NCBI GenBank assembly: GCA_025965495.1
Contig: JAOPWW010000018.1
Coordinates: 1-11,040 of the forward strand
Direction: 5' to 3'
DNA: 11,040 bases
Source: Frankiales bacterium
GTDB lineage: Bacteria; Actinomycetota; Actinomycetes; Mycobacteriales; SCTD01
Numbering within the stretch: position 1 is the stretch's first letter; each line of letters starts with the position of its first letter. Under the pieces are notes generated by a model. It was given only the letters and a program-made list of their open reading frames with translations, was not told the DNA's origin and ran no database searches. The position numbers and the translations under genes are program-made. Shown here piece by piece: positions 1-6,378 of the stretch.

Positions 1-62
1 AGACGCTGCTCGAGGTGCGCGCGTACAAGCAGAGCGTCAAGGCGGCGGCGAAGAAGGCCTAG
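1..62 (+). CDS. C-terminal end of an unidentified protein (partial, 5' end outside window)
   Basis: An open frame enters from the left edge, with codons in phase from base 3, and stops at TAG 60-62. The visible tail (TLLEVRAYKQSVKAAAKKA) is Lys/Ala-rich with a basic end. Too little is present to assign a family. The frame is supported by G/C at nearly every third codon position and by the neat junction with dtd: its TAG and the stop of the convergent dtd gene share the palindrome CTAG at 59-62. Coding status is likely; function is unknown. Confidence 0.55.
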   Translation, partial: TLLEVRAYKQSVKAAAKKA

Positions 63-481
63 ACCTCGACCAGCACGGTGAACGGCCCGTCGTTCACGGA
101 GGCCACCTGCATGGCGGCGCCGAACACGCCTGTCGCGACCGTCGCCCCCCGGGCCCGCAGCTTCGCGACGACGGCGTCGACGAGGGGCTCCGCGACGTCG
201 CCGGGCGCGGCGGCGCTCCAGGACGGCCGCCGTCCGCGCCGCGTGTCGCCGTAGAGCGTGAACTGGCTGACGACCAGCAGGGGCGCGCCGGTGCCGGCGC
301 AGGACGCCTCACCGGGCAGGACCCGCAGCTCGTGCAGCCTGCGGGCCATCGTGGCCGCCGCCGCGGGGTCGTCGTCGTGGGTGATCCCGAGCAGCACGAG
401 CAGGCCCGCCCCGATCTCCCCGACGACGGCGTCGTCGACCGTGACGCTCGCGGACGACACCCGGGCGACGACGGCTCTCAC
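59..481 (-). CDS. dtd: D-aminoacyl-tRNA deacylase (DTD)
   Basis: Cytoplasmic homodimeric editing enzyme that hydrolyses D-aminoacyl-tRNAs (and Gly-tRNA-Ala), keeping D-amino acids out of translation. The 140-residue product has the usual DTD length (about 145). It shows the N-terminal pattern VRAVVARVSSASVTVD, the motif SQFTLYGDTRRGRRPSW (residues 72-88; the family has SQFTLYGDTRKGRRPSF), and the C-terminal NDGPFTVLVEV, whose Gly-cisPro dipeptide (GP, residues 132-133) provides chiral proofreading. The start is GTG 481, which matches the usual N-terminus of the family; the frame runs on upstream only as antisense of the SDR gene. There is no good Shine-Dalgarno, only a G-run just before GTG. 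The gene converges on the partial gene at the left edge (shared CTAG) and diverges from the SDR gene with 30 bp between start codons. Confidence 0.96.
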   Translation of the reverse strand: MRAVVARVSSASVTVDDAVVGEIGAGLLVLLGITHDDDPAAAATMARRLHELRVLPGEASCAGTGAPLLVVSQFTLYGDTRRGRRPSWSAAAPGDVAEPLVDAVVAKLRARGATVATGVFGAAMQVASVNDGPFTVLVEV

Positions 482-511
482 GCCCCGACCGTGCCATGGC
501 AGCCTGGCGCC
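482..511. promoter_or_regulatory. 30-bp divergent intergenic region (dtd / SDR)
   Basis: Only 30 bp separate the GTG starts of dtd and the SDR gene, so at least one promoter must reach into the opposing coding sequence or both mRNAs must be almost leaderless. A weak -10-like GACCGT (488-493) lies in a context (CGCCCCGACCGTGC) resembling that of the better candidate TACCGT at 8098. No convincing -35 or Shine-Dalgarno is visible. The assignment rests on gene layout. Confidence 0.3.
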
Positions 512-1264
512 GTGGACTTCCAGGGGTACCGGGTGCTGGTCACCGGCGGGTCGCGCGGCATCGGCGCGGCGGTCTGCCGGGCGTTCGCGGAGCAGGGCGC
601 CCGGGTCGCGGTGCACAGCAGCGGCCGCAGCGGACCGGCCGAGCTCGCCGCGCTGCCCGGCGGTCCGCACGTCGCGGTCCAGGGCGACGTCGCCGACCCC
701 GACGCCGTGCAGGCGCTCGTGGCGGAGGCCGTCGAGGCGCTCGGCGGGCTCGACGTCCTGGTCAACAACGCGGGCGTGTTCGACCAGCTCGACCCCCGGA
801 CGGCGACGTACGAGCAGTGGCAGGAGCACTGGCGGCGGACCGTGGAGGTCGACCTGCTCGGCGCAGCGTGGGCCAGCCACTGCGCGCTGCCCGCCCTCGT
901 CGCCAGCGGTCGCGGGCGCATCGTCAACGTCGGCTCCCGGGGCGCGTCCCGGGGGGAGCCGCGGGCCGTCGCGTACGGCGCGGCCAAGGCCGGGCTGACG
1001 GCGATGGGGCAGTCCCTGGCGCTGGCCTACGCGCAGGACGGGGTGGCGGTGGGGTCGGTCCTGCCCGGCTTCGTCGAGACCGACATGGCCACGGCCGTCC
1101 TGGACGGCCCCGACGGCGACGCCGTGCGGGCGCAGAGCCCGGCGGGCCGGGTCGGGCAGCCCGAGGAGGTCGCGGCGGCGGTCCTGTTCCTGGCGGGTCC
1201 CGGGGCGTTCTGGTCGACCGGCGCCGTGCTCGACGTGAACGGCGCCAGCTACCTGCGCAGCTAG
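512..1264 (+). CDS. Short-chain dehydrogenase/reductase (SDR, classical type)
   Basis: NAD(P)-dependent oxidoreductase of the classical SDR family; substrate unknown. The 250-residue product has the usual length and all main motifs: nucleotide-binding TGGSRGIG (11-18), NNAG (85-88), catalytic Ser142 in NVGSRG, Tyr155 and Lys159 (YGAAK), and LPGFVETDM after strand 6. The end of beta-2 reads VAVHSSGRS with no acidic residue, which favours NADP(H) over NAD(H) (inference). Oddity: the fourth tetrad residue, normally Asn in a VNLxG context, is Asp114 (VEVDLLGAAW). The start is GTG 512, giving the expected short lead before beta-1; GTG 491 is an in-frame alternative adding 7 residues. Neither has a clear Shine-Dalgarno. 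It overlaps the convergent repeat protein by the 4 bp CTAG at 1261-1264. The reaction cannot be told from sequence; FabG-like or polyol/steroid-type activities are all possible. Confidence 0.93.
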   Translation: MDFQGYRVLVTGGSRGIGAAVCRAFAEQGARVAVHSSGRSGPAELAALPGGPHVAVQGDVADPDAVQALVAEAVEALGGLDVLVNNAGVFDQLDPRTATYEQWQEHWRRTVEVDLLGAAWASHCALPALVASGRGRIVNVGSRGASRGEPRAVAYGAAKAGLTAMGQSLALAYAQDGVAVGSVLPGFVETDMATAVLDGPDGDAVRAQSPAGRVGQPEEVAAAVLFLAGPGAFWSTGAVLDVNGASYLRS

Positions 1265-2133
1265 GGCTCCGGGACGGCCCGGCGCAGCAGGCGACGGGTG
1301 CCGGGCAGCCCGACGGCCAGGTGGTGCAGGTCGTCGACGCGGTCCAGCAGGGCGCGCACGTCCGGCCCGACGACCTCCAGCTGGCCGACCAGGCCGGGCA
1401 GCCGCTCGAGCAGTCCGGCCAGTTCCCGCACCCGGTCGGGGTCCAGCGTCGCTGCTGCGGCCGACAGCACCGGCTCGAGGCGCTCGACCGGGCCCAGGGC
1501 GACCTCGGCCTTGCCGGTGGCCCGGTCGACCTTGCGGATCGTGCGCGTGGCGGTGTCGGTGAGGGTGCCGACCCGGGCGATGGCGTCGTCGCCGGCGCTG
1601 ACGGTCTCGCCGAGCCCGGCGACGAGCTGGTCGGCCGCGGTGGCTGTCGCGCCGAGCCCGCCGAGCAGGTCGTCCGCGGTGGCCGCGGTCTCGCCCAGCC
1701 CGCCCAGCAGGGAGTCAGCGGTGGTGGCAGTCGCGCCGAGGCGGCCGAGGACCCGGTCGGCGGTGGTGGCGGTGCGTCCGAGGCCGGTCAGCAGGCCGTC
1801 GGCGGTGCGTGCGGTCGTCTCCAGCCCGACGACGAGCTCGGCCGCCCCGCCCGCCGTGCCGCCGAGGTCGTCCAGCAGCGCGTGCACCCGGGGAACGACG
1901 TCGGCCACCGCACCCTCGACGCCGTCGAGGACCGTGTCCACCCGGGCCAGGGTCGCGGTCACGCCCTCGATCGCGGTGCGGGCGGCGTCGGCGACCGCGA
2001 GCAGGCGGGTCACGGCGTCGTCGGCACGCGGGACGACGGCGACGAGCGCGCCGACCGCGGAGGCCAGGCCGCCCGCGGCGGCGGCGAGGTCGCGGACCGC
2101 GGCGGCGACGTCGTAGGGGCCGGGGACTCTCAC
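1261..2133 (-). CDS. Helical protein with tandem 14-residue repeats, function unknown
   Basis: I do not recognise a named family. The 290-residue product is extremely rich in Ala, Gly, Leu, Thr, Val and Asp, has one Tyr (residue 7), only two Lys (201, 208), and no Cys, Phe or Trp. Residues 103-200 form seven consecutive 14-residue units with consensus GLGxTAxTADxLLG, followed by a more charged helical tail (residues 201-265) ending in a basic stretch (RRLLRR, 280-285). Residues 40-100 show weaker, similar periodicity (AVTRLLAVADAAR, TLARVDTVLDGV). Fourteen residues is two heptads, suggesting a long amphipathic helix or coiled coil that self-associates or lies on a membrane surface (inference). 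There is no signal peptide or clear TM segment. The start is GTG 2133 with a poor Shine-Dalgarno. It lies 39 bp downstream of the DUF3099 gene and is probably co-transcribed with it. Third-position G/C bias supports this frame over the long opposite-strand frames. Confidence 0.8.
   Translation of the reverse strand: MRVPGPYDVAAAVRDLAAAAGGLASAVGALVAVVPRADDAVTRLLAVADAARTAIEGVTATLARVDTVLDGVEGAVADVVPRVHALLDDLGGTAGGAAELVVGLETTARTADGLLTGLGRTATTADRVLGRLGATATTADSLLGGLGETAATADDLLGGLGATATAADQLVAGLGETVSAGDDAIARVGTLTDTATRTIRKVDRATGKAEVALGPVERLEPVLSAAAATLDPDRVRELAGLLERLPGLVGQLEVVGPDVRALLDRVDDLHHLAVGLPGTRRLLRRAVPEP
1534..1827 (-). repeat. Seven tandem 42-bp (14-codon) repeats inside the helical protein gene
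   Basis: On the minus strand codons 103-200 divide into units of exactly 14: GLETTARTADGLLT, GLGRTATTADRVLG, RLGATATTADSLLG, GLGETAATADDLLG, GLGATATAADQLVA, GLGETVSAGDDAIA and RVGTLTDTATRTIR. The four central units (1618-1785) are most alike and are visibly similar as DNA (recurring gccgag and cggtggtggc words); the outer units have decayed. No indel breaks the 42-bp register, consistent with selection on helix periodicity. Confidence 0.85.
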
Positions 2134-2172
2134 ACGGGCCAGTCTCGCACCCGGGGTCCCGGCGACGACCGG

Positions 2173-2520
2173 CTACTGCTCCGCGTCGACGACCCGTCCG
2201 GGCTCGATCGCGATGCGCTCGACGCGCTCCTCCAGCGAGCCGTGGGCCACGACCGCGGTCGGGCGCTGCTTCTCCACGGTCGGCCCGGCGTTGGCCATCA
2301 CGACGCCGAACCAGGGCAGGAAGACGGCCCCCGAGAACAGCAGCAGCCGGACCCACACGGCGGCCGGCACGACCACCCCGAGGACCACGCACACGACGCG
2401 GAGCATCTGCATCGCGACGTAGCGCCGCTCGCGCAGGTCGATGTCCTCGCTGTGGCTGCGGCGAGCGGTGGTCACGGTGACGACGTCGGGCTGGTGCGCT
2501 CGAGACGAAGCAGTGCTCAC
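2173..2520 (-). CDS. DUF3099 family small membrane protein
   Basis: A 115-residue protein of the actinobacterial DUF3099 family, whose function is unknown. The recognisable core is SEDIDLRERRYVAMQMLRVV (residues 24-43), then two hydrophobic segments at about 39-56 (LRVVCVVLGVVVPAAVWV) and 58-77 (RLLLFSGAVFLPWFGVVMAN), with the family-typical FLPWFGVVMANAG. The basic RERRY segment before the first helix and the roughly 35-residue hydrophilic C-terminus suggest a hairpin with both ends in the cytoplasm (inference). The start is GTG 2520: it has a clear GGAGGG ribosome-binding site six bases upstream, and the frame upstream is only antisense of the ALDH gene. It is first of a probable two-gene unit with the 14-residue-repeat protein and diverges from the ALDH gene. 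Confidence 0.87.
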   Translation of the reverse strand: MSTASSRAHQPDVVTVTTARRSHSEDIDLRERRYVAMQMLRVVCVVLGVVVPAAVWVRLLLFSGAVFLPWFGVVMANAGPTVEKQRPTAVVAHGSLEERVERIAIEPGRVVDAEQ

Positions 2521-2526
2521 GCAGCG

Positions 2527-2532
2527 CCCTCC
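2527..2532 (-). promoter_or_regulatory. Ribosome-binding site of the DUF3099 gene
   Basis: The minus strand reads GGAGGG, then six bases, then GTG 2520. It is the strongest Shine-Dalgarno in the window and fixes the DUF3099 start, since the open frame continues a long way upstream. It overlaps one arm (2524-2529, gcgccc) of a possible hairpin whose other arm is 2543-2548 (gggcgc). Confidence 0.7.
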
Positions 2533-2549
2533 AAGGGCCTCGGGGCGCT

Positions 2550-2561
2550 GACCCCGGGGTC
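2550..2561. promoter_or_regulatory. Perfect 12-bp palindrome between DUF3099 and ALDH genes
   Basis: GACCCCGGGGTC is a perfect inverted repeat 30-41 bp upstream of the DUF3099 start, within the 165-bp divergent intergenic region 2521-2685. Its position would suit an operator or a leader structure, but palindromes made only of G and C runs arise easily at this composition, so a regulatory role is only a possibility. Confidence 0.25.
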
Positions 2562-2602
2562 CAGGGGGCGCACTTCGAACAACAGTCTGACCGGTCTGCG
2601 GC

Positions 2603-2630
2603 TTCCGCGCCCCTCGGGGCGGCCTACCCT
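2603..2630 (+). promoter_or_regulatory. Candidate promoter of the ALDH-alkB unit
   Basis: TACCCT (2625-2630) matches the actinobacterial -10 pattern TAnnnT and has a weak -35-like TTCCGC (2603-2608) at 16-bp spacing. It would give a leader of about 50 bases before GTG 2686. Only the -10 is reasonably convincing. Confidence 0.35.
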
Positions 2631-2685
2631 CGGGAGGCACCCCCGCAGATGCCCCGCACCGCCCCCTGCCTGACGGAGAGCCGAC

Positions 2686-4161
2686 GTGACGACCGCCCCC
2701 GAGACCCTCGCCGACGCCCCCGTCTTCGAGTCCGTCGAGCCCGCGACCGGCAAGGTCGTCGCGACCTTCCCGAAGCAGACCGAGGACGACGTGCGGGCCG
2801 CCGTCGCGCGGGCCCGGGCCGCGGCGACGTGGTGGCGCGACCTCGGCTGGGAGGGACGCCGGGTCCGCCTCGACCGCTGGAAGGGCCTGCTCGCCCGCCG
2901 GACGCCGGAGCTCGCGGCGCTCGTGCACCGCGAGAACGGCAAGCCCCTGGCCGACGCCCAGCTCGAGATCACCCTCGCCGTCGACCACATCGCGTGGTCG
3001 GCCAAGAACGCTCCCAAGACCCTCGGGCCCCGCAAGGTGCCGAGCGGCCTGATGATGGCGAACCAGGAGGCGTGGCTGGAGTACCAGCCCCTCGGCGTCG
3101 TCGGCGTCATCGGCCCGTGGAACTACCCGGTGTTCACCCCGATGGGCTCGATCGCCTACGCGCTCGCCGCCGGCAACGCCGTCGTGTTCAAGCCGTCCGA
3201 GCACACCCCGGCGATCGGGAAGTGGCTGGTCGACGCCTTCGCCGAGGTCGTCCCCGAGCAGCCCGTGATGCAGCTGCTCACCGGCCTCGGTGACACGGGG
3301 GCGGCCCTGTGCCGGGCCGGCGTCGACAAGATCGCCTTCACCGGCAGCGCCCCCACCGGCCGCAAGGTCATGGCAGCCTGCGCCGAGACCCTCACGCCGG
3401 TCCTCATGGAGCTCGGCGGCAAGGACGCGATGATCGTCGACGAGGACGCGGACGTCGAGGCCGCCGCCACCGGCGCGCTCTGGGGCGGCATGAGCAACGC
3501 CGGCCAGACCTGCATCGGCATCGAGCGGGTCTACGTGCACGAGAAGGTCTACGACAGCTTCGTGCAGAAGCTCACCGAGAAGGCGCGCAAGGTCACGGCG
3601 GGCGAGTCCTACGGGCCGATCACCATGCCGGGTCAGGTCGACGTCATCCGCCGCCACATCGCGGACGCGCTCAGCAAGGGCGGCCGGGCCCTCACCGGCG
3701 GGACCATCGAGGGCAACGTCGTGCAGCCGACCGTGCTCGTGGACGTCCCCGAGGACAGCCTGGCGGTCCGGGAGGAGACCTTCGGTCCGACCCTGACGGT
3801 CACGAGGGTCCGGGACGCCGACGAGGCGGTGCGCCTGTCCAACGACACCACCTACGGCCTGGCCGGCGCGGTCTTCTCCAAGGACCACGGCATGGACATC
3901 GCGAAGCGCCTCGACAGCGGCATGACGAGCATCAACCAGGTCATCGCCTTCGCCGGGATCCCGAGCCTGCCGTTCGGCGGCAAGGGCGACTCGGGCTTCG
4001 GCCGCATCCACGGCGAGGACGGGCTCAAGGAGTTCACCCGCGCCAAGTCGATCACCCGCCAGAAGTACGCCCTGCCGGTGCCGCTGCTGTCGTTCGACCG
4101 CAGCAAGCGCGTCGACGCCCTCCTGGGCCGCACGGTGCGCTTCCTGCACGGCCGCAGCTAG
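2686..4161 (+). CDS. NAD(P)-dependent aldehyde dehydrogenase
   Basis: Oxidises an aldehyde to the carboxylic acid through a thiohemiacetal on a catalytic cysteine. The 491-residue product has the ALDH superfamily length and motifs in order: PWNYP (144-148, oxyanion Asn146), KPSE (169-172, cofactor ribose), FTGSAPTG (218-225, Rossmann turn), ELGGK (general base Glu242), GQTC (nucleophile Cys276), EETFGP (363-368) and PFGGKGDSGFGR (429-440). A C-terminal tail of about 30 residues with a hydrophobic patch (YALPVPLLSF) follows the core. Substrate is not readable; the family includes succinate-semialdehyde, betaine-aldehyde and long-chain or aromatic aldehyde enzymes. The start is GTG 2686 with GGAGAG at 2675-2680, five bases before it. 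alkB follows after only 5 bp, so the two are almost certainly co-transcribed. Confidence 0.95.
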   Translation: MTTAPETLADAPVFESVEPATGKVVATFPKQTEDDVRAAVARARAAATWWRDLGWEGRRVRLDRWKGLLARRTPELAALVHRENGKPLADAQLEITLAVDHIAWSAKNAPKTLGPRKVPSGLMMANQEAWLEYQPLGVVGVIGPWNYPVFTPMGSIAYALAAGNAVVFKPSEHTPAIGKWLVDAFAEVVPEQPVMQLLTGLGDTGAALCRAGVDKIAFTGSAPTGRKVMAACAETLTPVLMELGGKDAMIVDEDADVEAAATGALWGGMSNAGQTCIGIERVYVHEKVYDSFVQKLTEKARKVTAGESYGPITMPGQVDVIRRHIADALSKGGRALTGGTIEGNVVQPTVLVDVPEDSLAVREETFGPTLTVTRVRDADEAVRLSNDTTYGLAGAVFSKDHGMDIAKRLDSGMTSINQVIAFAGIPSLPFGGKGDSGFGRIHGEDGLKEFTRAKSITRQKYALPVPLLSFDRSKRVDALLGRTVRFLHGRS

Positions 4162-4166
4162 GACGC

Positions 4167-4793
4167 GTGGAGCCCCTCGCCTGGCAGGACTCGCTGTTCG
4201 GGAGCGACCCGGGCAGGGAGCCGCTGTCGTTCGAGGGGCTGCGGCACGAGCCGCTCGACGACCGGTCCTGGATCGACGTCGTCGAGGGCTGGCTGCCGGA
4301 CCACGCCGCCCTGTTCGACGAGCTGCAGCAGACCGCCCCCTGGGCCCAGCGGACCCGCAGGATGTGGGAGGACGAGGTCCTCGAGCCGCGGCTCGTCGCG
4401 GTCTACGGCGACGTCGCCGACCTGCCGCCGTCGCTGGAGCTGCTGCGCGCGACCCTGTCGTCCCGCTACGACGTCGCGATCGACTCCTGCCTGGTGAACC
4501 TCTACCGCGACGGCAACGACGCCGTCGCCTGGCACGGCGACACGGTCCGCAAGGTCCTCGACCTGCCCCTGGTGTTCACCGTCAGCCTGGGCGCCCGGCG
4601 GCAGTTCCTGCTGCGCCGGGTCGAGGGCGGGCCGGTGGTGCGGGGCTACACCCCGGGCGAGGGCGACCTCGTGGTCATGGGCGGGCGCACCCAGCACGAG
4701 TGGGTCCACACCGTCCCGCGGGACCGGCGGGCCAGCGGCGCCCGCATGAGCGTGACGTTCCGGCACAGCCGTCCCGTCGGGACCCGGCGGTAG
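4167..4793 (+). CDS. AlkB-like Fe(II)/2-oxoglutarate-dependent dioxygenase
   Basis: AlkB enzymes oxidatively dealkylate damaged bases (1-methyladenine, 3-methylcytosine, etheno adducts), releasing formaldehyde or a larger aldehyde, with 2-oxoglutarate going to succinate and CO2. The 208-residue product has the family features: Asn111 and Tyr113 in CLVNLYRDG (2-oxoglutarate contacts), the iron ligands His123 and Asp125 (WHGD), MGGRTQHEWVHTVPR (171-185) with distal ligand His181, and RMSVTFRHSRP with Arg193 and Arg199 matching the 2-oxoglutarate and substrate arginines. The start is GTG 4167; the overlapping TAGGA at 4159-4163 serves as both ALDH stop and Shine-Dalgarno. DNA versus RNA or protein substrate cannot be decided, so I give no symbol. 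The neighbouring ALDH could oxidise the released aldehyde (inference). A hairpin follows at 4830-4866. Confidence 0.93.
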   Translation: MEPLAWQDSLFGSDPGREPLSFEGLRHEPLDDRSWIDVVEGWLPDHAALFDELQQTAPWAQRTRRMWEDEVLEPRLVAVYGDVADLPPSLELLRATLSSRYDVAIDSCLVNLYRDGNDAVAWHGDTVRKVLDLPLVFTVSLGARRQFLLRRVEGGPVVRGYTPGEGDLVVMGGRTQHEWVHTVPRDRRASGARMSVTFRHSRPVGTRR

Positions 4794-4829
4794 GTCGGAG
4801 CAGGCGGCCGGGGGCGACCCCGGGACGCG

Positions 4830-4866
4830 CCGCAGCCCGGCCCCTGGGACAGGGACCGGGCTGCGG
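4830..4866. terminator. Strong hairpin between convergent alkB-like and LPXTG genes, likely bidirectional terminator
   Basis: An 11-bp perfect stem (4830-4840, ccgcagcccgg, with 4856-4866) is followed by one mismatch and a further 5-bp stem (4842-4846 ccctg with 4850-4854 caggg) closing a 3-base loop. No T-tract follows, as is common in high-GC actinobacteria. It sits in the 88-bp gap between two converging stops, so it probably serves both. The hairpin is flanked by a 10-bp direct repeat, cgggacgcgc, at 4821-4830 and 4864-4873. Confidence 0.75.
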
Positions 4867-4881
4867 GACGCGCGGGAGGGA

Positions 4882-6378
4882 CTAGGCGGTGCGGCGGCGG
4901 CGGTACAGCACCAGACCGCCTCCGGCGAGCAGCAGGGCGACCAGGCCGGCGCCGGTGTCACCACCGGTGCGGGGCAGGCTCTGGGGGGCCGGCTCGGCGG
5001 GCGGTGCCGTGACGGCGGCAGGGGTCACCGCGGCCACGGCGTCGGCCTTGCCGATGGCGAGGCGGACCAGGTTCGGCGCGACCGGCAGGCCGACCGAGAC
5101 CAGGGCGGGCGACGCGTGGGCCTCGGCCTTGCGGCCGTCGGCGGACACGGTCTTGGTGACGGTGCCCTGCTGGATCAGCTGGGCACCCCCGCCGAGGCTC
5201 TGCAGCAGGCCGGTCAGCTGCGCGAGGACGGTGTTGAGGGCGCCGTCCACCGCGGCGACCGTCGGGCGGACCGTCGGGTCCAGCGCCATGCCCAGGCTGC
5301 CGCCGAGCAGGCCGGCCGTGATCCCCTTGTCGGAGGCCACGGCGTTGAGCAGCTCGCCGAAGCTGTCGGCGACGTGCACCTGCACCAGGGTGGCCGAGGC
5401 GTCGCTGGACGCAGCGCTCTTGGTGCTCGCGGCCTTCGCGGTGGCGACGGCCTCGGTGGCGTCGACGGTGACGAGCCCGCCGAACAGGTCGGCGGAGGCG
5501 AGCTTCGCGCGACCGCTGGCGACGACCTGGGTGGCGGTCGGGACGACGCTCTCGGAGGTGTCGAGGGCGTTGAGGTGGACGACGGCGCCGTCGCGCAGCT
5601 GCTTCTCGAGGGCCGCGATGCGCGCCGGCAGCTCGTTGACCGTGGCCGCGACGGTGGAGCCGCCGACCGTGGGCGTCGGGATGGTCGCCGGACCGCCGAG
5701 GACGGGCGCCAGCGGGTTGGGCACCGGGATCGACGGCAGGGCCGGGATCGCCGACAGGCCCGACGTCAGGGGCGCGGCCTGGGTGACCAGGGTGCTGACG
5801 GCGGTGTTCAGCCCGCCGAACAGCGGGTCGAGCAGCGCGCCGAGGCCCAGGCTGCCGAGCGAGCCGAGGTCGGCCTGCGCCACCTGGCTCGTGGCCTTGT
5901 TGGCGCCCGTGAGCTTCGTGACGGCGGCCGTCTGGTCGCCGACGTCCAGCCCGAGGCCGAGGGGGTTGTCGGGCACGGCGATCGCGGCGCCGCTGGCGGG
6001 GCTGGGCGAGGCCAGGGTCGCCGTGACGGTGCGCGACAGCGGCGCGAGCAGCGCGCTCAGCGGGCTGTCGGTCACGAGGTTGCCGCCGGCCAGGAAGGAG
6101 CTCGCGCGGGAGGTGTCGGCGCCGGTGGTCTTGCCGACGGCCTGGCCCTGGGTGCCGAGCAGCGTGAGCTCGATCGGGTTCGGCAGGCCGGGCACGGCCG
6201 GCAGGGCCGCCGGGAGGGTGAGGACGAGGTCGACCACGCCGGTCCCGGTGGTGGCCGTGTACTGCACGGGGTCCGCGGCGAACGCGGCGGGAGCAGCGGC
6301 CAGGGACCCCCCGGCCACGAGGGTGGCGGCGGTGACGACTGCCGCGGCGCGTGCCCGGCGGGGGGTGGGGGAGCTCAT
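4882..6378 (-). CDS. Secreted LPXTG-anchored cell-surface protein
   Basis: The 498-residue product has every part of a sortase substrate. A Sec signal peptide carries basic PRRAR (6-10), a hydrophobic core (11-30) and likely cleavage near AFA-AD (after residue 34). At the C-terminus are a Pro/Ala-rich linker (about 452-466), LPRTG (468-472), a hydrophobic segment (about 477-492) and RRRR (493-496). The mature part is rich in Ala, Val, Leu, Thr and Gly, lacks Cys and Trp, and has a Pro-rich stretch at 211-237 (IPALPSIPVPNPLAP). The GGLVTVDATEAVATAKA segment (300-316) recalls beta-rich 'choice-of-anchor' modules of actinobacterial surface proteins, but I cannot assign a domain firmly. The start is ATG 6378 with GGAAGG six bases upstream. 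No sortase gene is in the window. Role is probably a structural or adhesive wall protein (inference). Confidence 0.9.
   Translation of the reverse strand: MSSPTPRRARAAAVVTAATLVAGGSLAAAPAAFAADPVQYTATTGTGVVDLVLTLPAALPAVPGLPNPIELTLLGTQGQAVGKTTGADTSRASSFLAGGNLVTDSPLSALLAPLSRTVTATLASPSPASGAAIAVPDNPLGLGLDVGDQTAAVTKLTGANKATSQVAQADLGSLGSLGLGALLDPLFGGLNTAVSTLVTQAAPLTSGLSAIPALPSIPVPNPLAPVLGGPATIPTPTVGGSTVAATVNELPARIAALEKQLRDGAVVHLNALDTSESVVPTATQVVASGRAKLASADLFGGLVTVDATEAVATAKAASTKSAASSDASATLVQVHVADSFGELLNAVASDKGITAGLLGGSLGMALDPTVRPTVAAVDGALNTVLAQLTGLLQSLGGGAQLIQQGTVTKTVSADGRKAEAHASPALVSVGLPVAPNLVRLAIGKADAVAAVTPAAVTAPPAEPAPQSLPRTGGDTGAGLVALLLAGGGLVLYRRRRTA

Noticed and set aside
59..880. N-terminally extended DTD of 273 residues
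   Set aside because: The first 133 residues are antisense of the SDR gene; the DTD fold starts at GTG 481 and gives the normal 140-residue length.
1618..1785. 42-bp tandem repeats as a CRISPR-like array or minisatellite
   Set aside because: There are no unique spacers between conserved repeats; the units are contiguous, in codon register and diverge at wobble or tolerant positions, as expected of a repeat protein.
496..2673. Very long + strand open frame (about 725 codons) across the SDR and repeat-protein genes
   Set aside because: It is a composition shadow: the translation is Arg/Gly/Ala-rich without motifs and runs antisense to or out of frame with genes that have clear families and third-position G/C bias.
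2521..4149. Long minus-strand open frame antisense to the ALDH gene, continuous with DUF3099
   Set aside because: The portion upstream of GTG 2520 lies opposite the ALDH coding sequence and has no recognisable domain; the strong ribosome-binding site puts the real start at 2520.
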